Of a stretch of 64,000 nt of DNA, positions 51,834 through 59,351 are shown in pieces (positions within the stretch are counted from its first letter, which is position 1; each line of letters opens with the position of its first letter). The translations under genes and the position numbers were made by a program. Origin of the DNA: Deltaproteobacteria bacterium (GTDB lineage Bacteria; Myxococcota_A; UBA9042; PHBI01); the NCBI GenBank assembly GCA_011526585.1, contig WYBB01000021.1:1-64000 (forward strand), written 5' to 3'. The notes under the pieces were generated by a model. It was not told where the DNA came from. It worked only from the letters and a program-made list of their open reading frames with translations, and did no database searches.

Positions 51834-52475
51834 TTGACCTCGAGGACTCTCAACGGCACGCCGCGCATCGCCGTCACCGGCGGCCCCGGCGCCGGCAAGA
51901 CCACCGCCATCGACCTCTTCCGCCGCGAGCTCGGCGAGAGCACGGTCATCGTGCCCGAGGCCGGCACCATCCTCTTCGCCGGCGGCTTCCCGCGCTCGGA
52001 CCTGGCGGGGCCACGCCGCGCCGCGCAGCTGGCGATCTATCACACGCAGCGCCAGCTCGAGGCGGCGCAGGCGGAGATCTTCCCGCACCGCATCCTGCTC
52101 TGCGATCGCGGCACGCTCGACGGCGCGGCCTACTGGCCCGACGGGCCGGACGACTTCTTCGAAGCGGTCGGCTCCACGCTCGAGGCCGAGCTCGCCCGCT
52201 ACGACGCGGTGGTCTTCTTCGAGACCGCCGCGGCCGGCGGGATCGGCATCGAGGGCGGCAACCCGATCCGCAACGAGTCGCTCGATCAGGCGGTCGCGCT
52301 CGACAAGCGCCTGCACGACGTGTGGTCGAAGCACGGGGACTTCTTCTACGTGCCCCATCACCCGAGCTTCTTCCGCAAGCTGACGATCGGCCTCGGCGCG
52401 ATCGAGAGCCGCGTCGCCACCCTGGCCAAGGCCGTGCGCGAGCGCGAGGCCCTACGGGCGACCCCGACGCCCTGA
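51834..52475 (+). CDS. small P-loop ATPase (NadR/Ttd14-like AAA fold)
   Basis: A 213-residue protein with P-loop IAVTGGPGAGKTTAIDLFRR near residue 12, VIVPEAGTILFAGGFPR, and a DxG strand ILLCDRGTLDGAAYWPDG. A later VVFFETAAAGGIG and VWSKHGDFFYVPHH complete the AAA-28-like nucleoside-triphosphate-binding pattern. Function unknown. The start is TTG at 51834, just after the kinase stop, with GGAG at 51822-51825. Co-translation with the histidine kinase is likely. It converges with the VWA lipoprotein gene, 19 nt between stops. Confidence 0.75.
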   Translation: MTSRTLNGTPRIAVTGGPGAGKTTAIDLFRRELGESTVIVPEAGTILFAGGFPRSDLAGPRRAAQLAIYHTQRQLEAAQAEIFPHRILLCDRGTLDGAAYWPDGPDDFFEAVGSTLEAELARYDAVVFFETAAAGGIGIEGGNPIRNESLDQAVALDKRLHDVWSKHGDFFYVPHHPSFFRKLTIGLGAIESRVATLAKAVREREALRATPTP

Positions 52476-52494
52476 ACGCGACGCCCGTCGTGGG

Positions 52495-54240
52495 CTACTC
52501 GATGTCCTCGGGGCGACACTTGTAGTTCGGCGTCATCGCCGACTTGAGCGCGGCGACCAGCGCGGCGACCTTGGCCTTGCGCTCGTCCTCGCTGCCCTCG
52601 TAGAGGCCGATGGCCTCGACGTTGGTGCCGCCGCCGGCGTAGGCGATGCGCGCGTTGATCGACGGCGTCGCGTTGACGGTGATCACCGTCGTCTTGATCG
52701 AGATCGGCGTGCCGTCCGGGGTCGCGAGCGCGCCGTAGCCCTCCCCGGACACGCTCGGGGTGTCGAGCGTGGTCTGGTCCTTGCCGATGCACTTGTCCGC
52801 GATGCAGGTCGCGCCGCCGCGGCAGTCCGAGTCGTCCTGGCAGTCGAGGCCGTAGGCCAGGCGCTTGGCCTGCACGACCGGGTTGAAGAACTCGGTCTCC
52901 TGCTGGAAGAAGCTCTCGCCGCCATCGGTGAAGAGCACGATGAAGTCGTCCTTGCACTTGCGGTAGGGATCGACGCACTTCGCGTCGCGGCACAGATAGC
53001 CCGCCGAGTCGCAGTCCGAATCCACGCTGCACGCCTTGCCGTCGACCCGCACGAAGCGGCGGAAGTACTCGCCGGCGTAGAAGAGGCTCTTGCCGAGCGG
53101 GGTCTGGCTGATCGCGCGCAGCTCGGGATCGGAGTGATAGAAGCAGCGGCGCTCGCCGTTGTAGTCGCCGCAGCGCCCGCCCTCGCCGCAATCGGCCGCG
53201 TCGACACAGGTCTCGAGGCTCGCGGCGAGCCGCTCTTCGTGGTCGATCCAGCTCAAGAGATCCGGCGTGTTGTCGATGGTCGTGCGCACCGGGAACGGCA
53301 CGGCCAGGACCTCGCCGAGGTGGTCCTCGAACCAGGTCGCCGCGTCGGTCGCGCGCGCGTCGTCGTCGCCGGTCACCACGTCCTGCGCGACGTACCAGCC
53401 GTTGGCGCACGACGGGCTGAGACCAGGGGTCTCGCGCTGCGGGAAGCGCATCAGCGCGAACTGCGAAAACGATCCGATCGCGTCGCTGACCACGGTCGAG
53501 AAGACGTTCTTCGACAAGGTGAAGAGCGACAGCGGCGCCGCGACGTCGTCGCAGACCGGGAACTCCGAAAAGCACGGGTGGGGGTTTTCTTCGCAGCGCA
53601 GCGGCGAGTGGTTCAGGTTCCAGCTCGGCTCGAGATAGCTCCACATCGACGCCGAGGTGTCGAAGACCAGGAGCACGTTGTGGCGGAGCTGCTCGCAGCG
53701 GCCGCTGTAGCAGGCCTCGCCGGCGCCGCAGGTCTCCTCGACCTCCTCGGTGCCGGACGCGTTGCAGGCCTCCACCCGCGTCGGCGACAGGCACGTGGCG
53801 TAGCCCGGCTCGCACACCCTGGGTCGGCAGCTCACGGGACCGCCGATCTGGCCGCTCGCGACGCAGACCTCGCCCGAGGCGCACGGATCGGGCTCGTAGA
53901 AACCGCCCTCGAGCTCGCCCACGCCGCTGGCGCGCGGCTGCTCGCACGTCTCGCGGGTCGCGCGCTCCGGCGAACCGACGCAGCGCTGGATGAAGCCGAC
54001 GCACTCGACGCACACCCGCGCCGTCGTCTCGCAGTACTGTCCTTCTTCACACGGACTGTCGATCGCGAACGGGTCGCAGCTCACGAGGTCGCGCGCGTCG
54101 GCCTCCACCTCGGCGGCCGTGTCGCGCGTGTCGCGCGTGTCGCGCGCGTCGGGCTGGCCGCCCGGCAGCTCGGCCACCTCGCATCCGACGCCCAGGCTCA
54201 CGACCGCGCCGACAATTCCTGCTAGCTTCGTCATACCCAT
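52495..54240 (-). CDS. VWA-domain Cys-rich lipoprotein
   Basis: A 581-residue exported lipoprotein. MGMTKLAGIVGAVVSLGVGCEV has a lipobox (LGVGC). A short DTRDTRDT linker follows, then a Cys-rich part (residues about 50-190, such as CEEGQYC, CASGEVC). A von Willebrand A domain starts near residue 190 with VLLVFDTSASMWSYL, the metal-site DxSxS, followed by Cys-bearing loops (CSVDSDCDSAGYLC, CQDDSDCRGGATC) inserted in the domain and IVLFTDGGESFFQQ. It ends KCRPEDIE. Such proteins bind ligands at the cell surface. The start could be the third codon (ATG at 54234). Confidence 0.82.
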   Translation of the reverse strand: MGMTKLAGIVGAVVSLGVGCEVAELPGGQPDARDTRDTRDTAAEVEADARDLVSCDPFAIDSPCEEGQYCETTARVCVECVGFIQRCVGSPERATRETCEQPRASGVGELEGGFYEPDPCASGEVCVASGQIGGPVSCRPRVCEPGYATCLSPTRVEACNASGTEEVEETCGAGEACYSGRCEQLRHNVLLVFDTSASMWSYLEPSWNLNHSPLRCEENPHPCFSEFPVCDDVAAPLSLFTLSKNVFSTVVSDAIGSFSQFALMRFPQRETPGLSPSCANGWYVAQDVVTGDDDARATDAATWFEDHLGEVLAVPFPVRTTIDNTPDLLSWIDHEERLAASLETCVDAADCGEGGRCGDYNGERRCFYHSDPELRAISQTPLGKSLFYAGEYFRRFVRVDGKACSVDSDCDSAGYLCRDAKCVDPYRKCKDDFIVLFTDGGESFFQQETEFFNPVVQAKRLAYGLDCQDDSDCRGGATCIADKCIGKDQTTLDTPSVSGEGYGALATPDGTPISIKTTVITVNATPSINARIAYAGGGTNVEAIGLYEGSEDERKAKVAALVAALKSAMTPNYKCRPEDIE

Positions 54241-54303
54241 CTACGTCTATCGTTGCCCCGAGCTCGATTCCAACCGCACGCGAACGCAGGTATCACGACC
54301 GAC

Positions 54304-55365
54304 ATGCCCGAGCACGCGCGAACGCAGACCCCCTATCCATCGCTGGCCCCCAGCGCGCACGAGCTCGAGCGCGCCGCCGACGCCCTCTGCCGCCTCGTCG
54401 ACGCCGACTCGACCTCGGGGCGCGAGGCCCCGGCGGTGCCGGTCCTGCTCGCGATCGCCGAGGAGCTCGGCCTGCCCGCCGAGGCGCAGCCGATCGCGCC
54501 CGATCGCCACAACATCTACGTCGGCGCGCGCGACCCGAGCGTGCTCCTGTGCACGCACTACGACACGGTGCCGCCGTTCATCCCCGCGCGCCGCACGCCC
54601 GACGTGATCTGGGGTCGCGGCGCCTGCGACGCCAAGGGCGTGGCGATCGCCATGCTCTACGCGATGGTGATCGCGCGCCGCGCCGCCCCCGACCTCGCGT
54701 CGGGCTGCCTCGTCGTCGCCGGCGAGGAGACCGATCACCTCGGCGCGCGGGCCGCGGTCGCCGCCGCACACCTTCGCCCGCGGCGCGTGATCCTCGGCGA
54801 GCCGTGCGGCATGGCGCCGGCGATCGGGCAGAAGGGGCTCCTCAAGGTGCGCCTCACGACCGTGGGCAAGAGCGCCCACTCCGCCTACCCCGAGCTCGGG
54901 CCCTCGGCCGTGCATCGCCTCGTCACCGCGCTCGCCGCGCTGATCGAGGCCGAGCTGCCGGCCGACCGCGCGCTCGGCCGCACCACCGTCAACGTCGGCC
55001 GCTTCGAGGGCGGCGTCGCGGCCAACGTCATCGCGCCGAGCGCCGAGGCGCTGGTGCTCGTACGCTGCGCCGCCCCGGTCGACGCCGTGCTCGCGGCCGT
55101 CAAGGACCTCGTCGGCCCGCACGTCACCGTCGCCGAGCTCTCGCGCTCCGAGCCGATCGACTTCGACACGCTCGACGCCTCCGAGGTCGGCGACGCCGTG
55201 CCATTCAACACCGACGCCGGGATCCTCGGCGCGCTCGGCGTGCCGCTCACGCTCATGGGCCCGGGCGACATGCGCTCAGCCCACGGCGACGACGAGCACC
55301 TCACCCTGTCCGACCTGCGCGAGGGGATCGAGCGCTACGCCCACGTCCTGGTGCGCGCGAGTTGA
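54304..55365 (+). CDS. M20/ArgE-type metallopeptidase or deacylase
   Basis: A 353-residue cytosolic di-zinc hydrolase. Metal and catalytic residues appear in order: LLCTHYDTVPP (His and Asp), GRGACDAKGVA (bridging Asp), VAGEETDHLG (Glu-Glu) and, near the end, RSAHGDDEHLTL (His). The dimerisation insert (KGLLKVRLTTVGKSAHSAYP) lies in the middle. The family includes ArgE, DapE and peptidases; GRGACDAKG and GKSAHS fit a carboxypeptidase/deacetylase, but the substrate cannot be set. The adjacent genes give no clue. ATG 54304 was chosen over 54253 because the latter adds a non-conserved tail. Confidence 0.88.
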   Translation: MPEHARTQTPYPSLAPSAHELERAADALCRLVDADSTSGREAPAVPVLLAIAEELGLPAEAQPIAPDRHNIYVGARDPSVLLCTHYDTVPPFIPARRTPDVIWGRGACDAKGVAIAMLYAMVIARRAAPDLASGCLVVAGEETDHLGARAAVAAAHLRPRRVILGEPCGMAPAIGQKGLLKVRLTTVGKSAHSAYPELGPSAVHRLVTALAALIEAELPADRALGRTTVNVGRFEGGVAANVIAPSAEALVLVRCAAPVDAVLAAVKDLVGPHVTVAELSRSEPIDFDTLDASEVGDAVPFNTDAGILGALGVPLTLMGPGDMRSAHGDDEHLTLSDLREGIERYAHVLVRAS

Positions 55366-55433
55366 GGCCCCTCCCCCTCCCGCTCCCGATCCCGGTCCGC
55401 CGACTCGCGCGATTCGAACTCGCGAACGAGGCG

Positions 55434-55461
55434 CGACACGGCGCGATCGTTTCCGTATAGT
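55434..55461 (+). promoter_or_regulatory. possible promoter for the Cys-repeat lipoprotein
   Basis: A TATAGT -10 (55456-55461) lies in the 162-nt gap before 55528, with a weak CGACAC (55434-55439) 16 nt upstream. The leader would be about 60 nt. Low certainty. Confidence 0.25.
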
Positions 55462-55527
55462 GCCGCCCACCGCAGGCGGCCCGCGCGCTCCTGGCCGCGC
55501 CGCCGAAGGTCGCCCGAGGGCTCCGCC

Positions 55528-57921
55528 ATGCCGATGCGCCGCTTCCCGATCATCTTCGTCCTCCTGAGCCTGCCCACCTGCACGGACGCAGAGCTCGAGG
55601 GCGTGCCGCGAGTCGATCGGGACGGCTTCGCCGACGCGACCTCCGGCGACGTCACGAGCGACGTCGACCCCGACGCGCCCCCGCCCGACGGCACCATCGC
55701 CGACACGACGCCCCCGCCCGACACCACGCCCGCGGACACCACCCCGGCCGACACGACCCCGCCCGACACGGACGGCGGCTGCATCTCCAACGCCTGGTGC
55801 AGCCAGGTCCTCGGACCGCTCGGCCCCTGTCAGGAGCCGATCTGCGACCTCCAGTCCGGTACCTGCCGCGTCTTCACCCGGAGCGGGTGCTGCGCCATCG
55901 ACGCCGACTGCCCGCCGCTGTCCGACCCCTGCCTCTCCAACCGCTGCCCGATCCCCGGCGGCGGCTGCGTCGCGATCAACGTCTGCCCGGTCTGTCGGAG
56001 CGATGCCGACTGCCCGACCAACGACCCGTGCACGATCGGCCAGTGCGCCGCTGACGGCGAGTGCGTCTACCAGACGAACCCCGCCTGCGCCCAGTGCCAG
56101 AGCGACGCCCAGTGCAACGACCAGTCCGCATGCACCATCGACCGCTGCGTGCAGGGCCGCTGCGTGCACGACCCCGCGCCCGGCTGCTGCTCGACCGACG
56201 CCGAGTGCCGCGACGACGACCCGTGCACCCGCGACTTCTGCCGCCCCGGCAGCGGGATCTGCGGCTACGAGGAGATCCCCGGCTGCGCGCCGTGCACGCC
56301 CGAGCTCTGCAACGACTTCAACCCGTGCACGCAGGATCTCTGCACCGAGCTCGGCTGCACCCACATCAGCGACCCCGACTGCCGCGGCTGCCAGGGCGAC
56401 GGCCAGTGCCAGGACGGCGACGTGTGCACCCGCGACCGCTGCGTCAACGGCCGCTGCACCCACGAGACCGCGGTGGGGCCGGACGGGCAGGCGCTCTGCG
56501 TCTGCCAGGACAACGACCAGTGCGACGACGGCGACCCGTGCACGCTCGACTTCTGCGACGCCGGGCAGTGCTTCAACGTCTTCGACCCGAGCGTGGAGAA
56601 CTGCGGCGGCTGCGCCGGCTCGACCTGCGACGACTTCGATCCCTGCACCACCGATTTCTGTGACGGCGTGAACTGCCAGCACATCGCGACGCCCGGGTTG
56701 CCCGGCTGCGACGGGCGCTGCGTCTCCGACGATCAGTGCCCGCTGCCCGACCAGTGCAGCAAGTCCTTCTGCGACGCCGTCGTCGGGAGCTGCGTGACGA
56801 TCTCGGTGCCCGAGTGCTGCCAGGGCGTCGCCGAGTGCGACGACGGCGATCGCTGCACCGAGGACTCGTGCCTGTCCGACGGGCGCTGCTGGCACCAGGC
56901 GATCCCCGGCTGCGACGATCCGTGCGCCGGCGCATGTGACGACAACGACCCGTGCACGATCGACCGCTGCACCGCCGACGGGCGCTGCCTCTTCGAGCCG
57001 ATCCCGGGCTGCGGCGAGATCTGCCCCGGCGGCTGCGACGACGGCGACCCGTGCACCGCCGACCGCTGCATGCCCGAGAGCGGCCGCTGCCTGCACGAGC
57101 CGATCGCCGGCTGCCAGACCGGCTGCCAGACCGACCTCGATTGCGCCGACGAGTCGGTCTGCACCGAGAACGTCTGCGCCGACGACGGGCGCTGCATCAC
57201 CACCGGGATCCCGGGCTGCTGCCAGAGCCAGCGCGACTGCTTCGACGGCAACCCGTGCACCACCGACTTCTGTGCGCCGGGCGTCGGGCTGTGCGTGAAC
57301 CTCGCCGAGAGCTGCGACGACAACAACCCCTGCACGATCGACACGTGCGACGCCAACGGCGGCTGCGTCTCGACGCCCGACCTGAACAACCCGGCGTGCC
57401 AGTGCGTGCCCCAGCGCCTCTGGGTGCGCTCGTTCGTCGAGGGCGAGGCGCCCGACATCGAGATCGACGGCAGCGGCTTCGGCGTGCGCTGGCGCGTCGA
57501 CGGCGTGCGCTCGTTGTCACCGAGCCAGTCGCTGCGCTACGGCGACGAGGAGGGCGAGGACTACGACACGGGCTTCCGGACCTTCGGGCGCGCGACCGGG
57601 CCGTCGATCGACGTGCCGCGCGCGGCGCGTGAGGCGCGCCTCGACTTCCAGGTGTGGATCGACGTCGAGCCGGATCCCGACCAGGACTCGTTCGTCGCGC
57701 GCGTGCTGCGCGGCAATCAGAACATCGTCGTATGGGATCGCACGAGCGTGCCGCCCGAGCGCTACCGCACCTGGGTGCCGGTCTCGGTGCCGCTGCCGCC
57801 GCAGGTGATCGGCGACGACATCCGGATCCGTTTCGTCTTCGACTCGCTCGACGACGACGACAACGACGGCCAGGGCGTCTTCGTCGACGACGTCGTCGTC
57901 TACACGACCTGCGGACCGTGA
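55528..57921 (+). CDS. lipoprotein with about a dozen DDGDPCT-type Cys repeats
   Basis: A 797-residue exported protein. MPMRRFPIIFVLLSLPTCTD gives a signal peptide with a Cys end. A Pro/Asp/Thr linker (residues 25-80) leads to about 550 residues of repeats like CDDGDPCTLDFC and CNDFNPCTQDLC, each with two spaced Cys pairs. The last 150 residues form a separate beta domain (SIDVPRAAREARLDFQVWID, DIRIRFVFDSLDDDDNDGQG and VFVDDVVVYTTC), like a concanavalin/MAM-type ligand-binding module. The Asp-rich repeats probably bind calcium. It is followed by an overlapping TPR lipoprotein gene (GTGA). Confidence 0.8.
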   Translation: MPMRRFPIIFVLLSLPTCTDAELEGVPRVDRDGFADATSGDVTSDVDPDAPPPDGTIADTTPPPDTTPADTTPADTTPPDTDGGCISNAWCSQVLGPLGPCQEPICDLQSGTCRVFTRSGCCAIDADCPPLSDPCLSNRCPIPGGGCVAINVCPVCRSDADCPTNDPCTIGQCAADGECVYQTNPACAQCQSDAQCNDQSACTIDRCVQGRCVHDPAPGCCSTDAECRDDDPCTRDFCRPGSGICGYEEIPGCAPCTPELCNDFNPCTQDLCTELGCTHISDPDCRGCQGDGQCQDGDVCTRDRCVNGRCTHETAVGPDGQALCVCQDNDQCDDGDPCTLDFCDAGQCFNVFDPSVENCGGCAGSTCDDFDPCTTDFCDGVNCQHIATPGLPGCDGRCVSDDQCPLPDQCSKSFCDAVVGSCVTISVPECCQGVAECDDGDRCTEDSCLSDGRCWHQAIPGCDDPCAGACDDNDPCTIDRCTADGRCLFEPIPGCGEICPGGCDDGDPCTADRCMPESGRCLHEPIAGCQTGCQTDLDCADESVCTENVCADDGRCITTGIPGCCQSQRDCFDGNPCTTDFCAPGVGLCVNLAESCDDNNPCTIDTCDANGGCVSTPDLNNPACQCVPQRLWVRSFVEGEAPDIEIDGSGFGVRWRVDGVRSLSPSQSLRYGDEEGEDYDTGFRTFGRATGPSIDVPRAAREARLDFQVWIDVEPDPDQDSFVARVLRGNQNIVVWDRTSVPPERYRTWVPVSVPLPPQVIGDDIRIRFVFDSLDDDDNDGQGVFVDDVVVYTTCGP

Positions 57922-59159
57922 TCGCGGGCGGTTCGCGCGTGCTGCGGCGGACCCTCGTCGCGTCGGCGTCGGTGCTCGTGACGCTCGCCTGCGGTGGGCG
58001 CTCCGACGAGGTCGAGACGCGCACCGCGGACGACGCGGTGACCCTGCCGGAGGGTGGCGGCGCGGCGCCGAACCGACGCCCTTCCGAGGGCGAGGGACGC
58101 CGGGAGGACGACGTCTCGGCGGCGGCGATCGACGCCTTCGACGAGGCGATGCGCGATGGCGACGCGGCGCTCTATTCCGGGCGCTACGAGGTCGCGCGCG
58201 TCGCGTTCCTGCGTGCGATGGAGCTCCGGGTCGAGTCGATGTCGCCGGCGCTCGGCGCCGTGCGCGCGCTGGTCCTCGAGGGGCAGGCCGAGGCGCGCTC
58301 ACAGATCGCCGAGCGCATCGAGAAGAAGGCGCGTGACCTCATCGCGCGGCCGGCGACCGCGGGCTCGGGCTGGCTCTTGCTGGCGCGCCTGGCGCTGGCG
58401 CTGCACGACACCGGCGGCGCGCTCGACGCGGCGCACATGGCGGTGCAGGAGCTCCCCGAGATGGGCGTGTCCTGGCGCGTGCTGGGCGAGGCGGCGATGG
58501 CGGCCGAGCACTGGGGCGAGTCGGTCGACGCGCTGCAGATGGCGGTGGCGCTCGGCCTCGAAGCCGAGGCCGGCACCTGGGAGCGGCTGGCGGACGCGCA
58601 GGACGAGCTCGGCGATCTGCAGGCGGCCGAGCGCGCGGCGCGCCAGGCGGTCGAGATGACCGGATCCGACCCGCACGCGCGGCGGCGGCGCCTGAACCTC
58701 CTGGCGGTGATCCTCAAGCACCGCTCGAACCTCGAGGGCGCCGAGGAGGTCGCGCGCCAGGCGCTGGCGCTTGGTGCCGACGACCCGGCGGTGCTGCACA
58801 ACCTCGGCGCGATCGCCGAGGCGCGTGGTCGCCCCGAGGAGGCGCTCGAGCACTACCGCGCCGCGGTCGCCGAGGTGCCGGTGCCGATGACGCTGTGGCG
58901 GCTCGGGCGGCTCCTGCTCGAGCGCGACCGACCGCAGGAGGCGCTGGCGTCGTTCAAGCGGGCCGCCGGCAACCTGCCGCGCTGGACCTGGCCGGCGAGC
59001 GAGCGCTGGCTGCCGGCCTACGAGGTCGGCAAGCTCTTCGCGCGCGCCGAGCGCTGGGGCGACGCCATCGGCTGGTTCGAAGACGCGCTGCGCGAGGCGC
59101 GCACCGCGGACGCGATCCGCGAGGTGCAGAGCTGGCTCGCCTACGCGCGCCTGCAGTGA
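57918..59159 (+). CDS. TPR-repeat lipoprotein
   Basis: A 413-residue protein. VLRRTLVASASVLVTLACGG is a signal peptide with lipobox (LVTLAC). From about residue 70 to the end there are TPR-like repeats (AALYSGRYEVARVAFLRAM, AVLHNLGAIAEARGRPEEAL, LFARAERWGDAIGWFEDAL). The GTG start lies in the stop of the Cys-repeat lipoprotein gene, so the two are coupled and may form a surface complex. An alternative GTG is at 57939. TPRs bind proteins; no enzyme signature. The tail ends just before the dispersed non-coding element. Confidence 0.85.
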   Translation: MIAGGSRVLRRTLVASASVLVTLACGGRSDEVETRTADDAVTLPEGGGAAPNRRPSEGEGRREDDVSAAAIDAFDEAMRDGDAALYSGRYEVARVAFLRAMELRVESMSPALGAVRALVLEGQAEARSQIAERIEKKARDLIARPATAGSGWLLLARLALALHDTGGALDAAHMAVQELPEMGVSWRVLGEAAMAAEHWGESVDALQMAVALGLEAEAGTWERLADAQDELGDLQAAERAARQAVEMTGSDPHARRRRLNLLAVILKHRSNLEGAEEVARQALALGADDPAVLHNLGAIAEARGRPEEALEHYRAAVAEVPVPMTLWRLGRLLLERDRPQEALASFKRAAGNLPRWTWPASERWLPAYEVGKLFARAERWGDAIGWFEDALREARTADAIREVQSWLAYARLQ

Positions 59160-59194
59160 GAGGGTGGCGCAACGCAGCCAGTATCGAGACACGT

Positions 59195-59350
59195 TCTGAA
59201 GAGAAGCTGATCCGTTCCTGAGGAAACCAGGAAGTGAGGAAGCGAGGAGCTCCTGCCTTCCTCCGTTCCTGCGTTCCTCACAAGGAGCTGACCTGCCTAC
59301 GGTTCACCTCTGCGGGTCGCCCCAGGCGGCCCTGACCGACCTGAGCGGAC
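59195..59350 (+). repeat. copy B of a dispersed hairpin element between convergent genes
   Basis: This is the second copy of the element at 47623. The shared start tctgaagaga is at 59195. Arm 59219-59242 pairs with 59257-59280 at 20 of 24 positions. After the hairpin comes a conserved segment (gacctgcctacgg, ctctgc, gccccaggcgg). It has only one gaggaa-ccaggaagt unit where copy A has two. It lies between the stop of the TPR lipoprotein gene and the stop of the endonuclease lipoprotein gene. Confidence 0.6.
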
Positions 59351-59351
59351 G

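Noticed and set aside
55405..55425. Sequence resembling a tRNA T-arm on the minus strand (gttcgaatcgcg)
   Set aside because: No acceptor, D-arm or anticodon stem could be found around it, and only 4 of 5 T-stem pairs form. Probably chance or a remnant.
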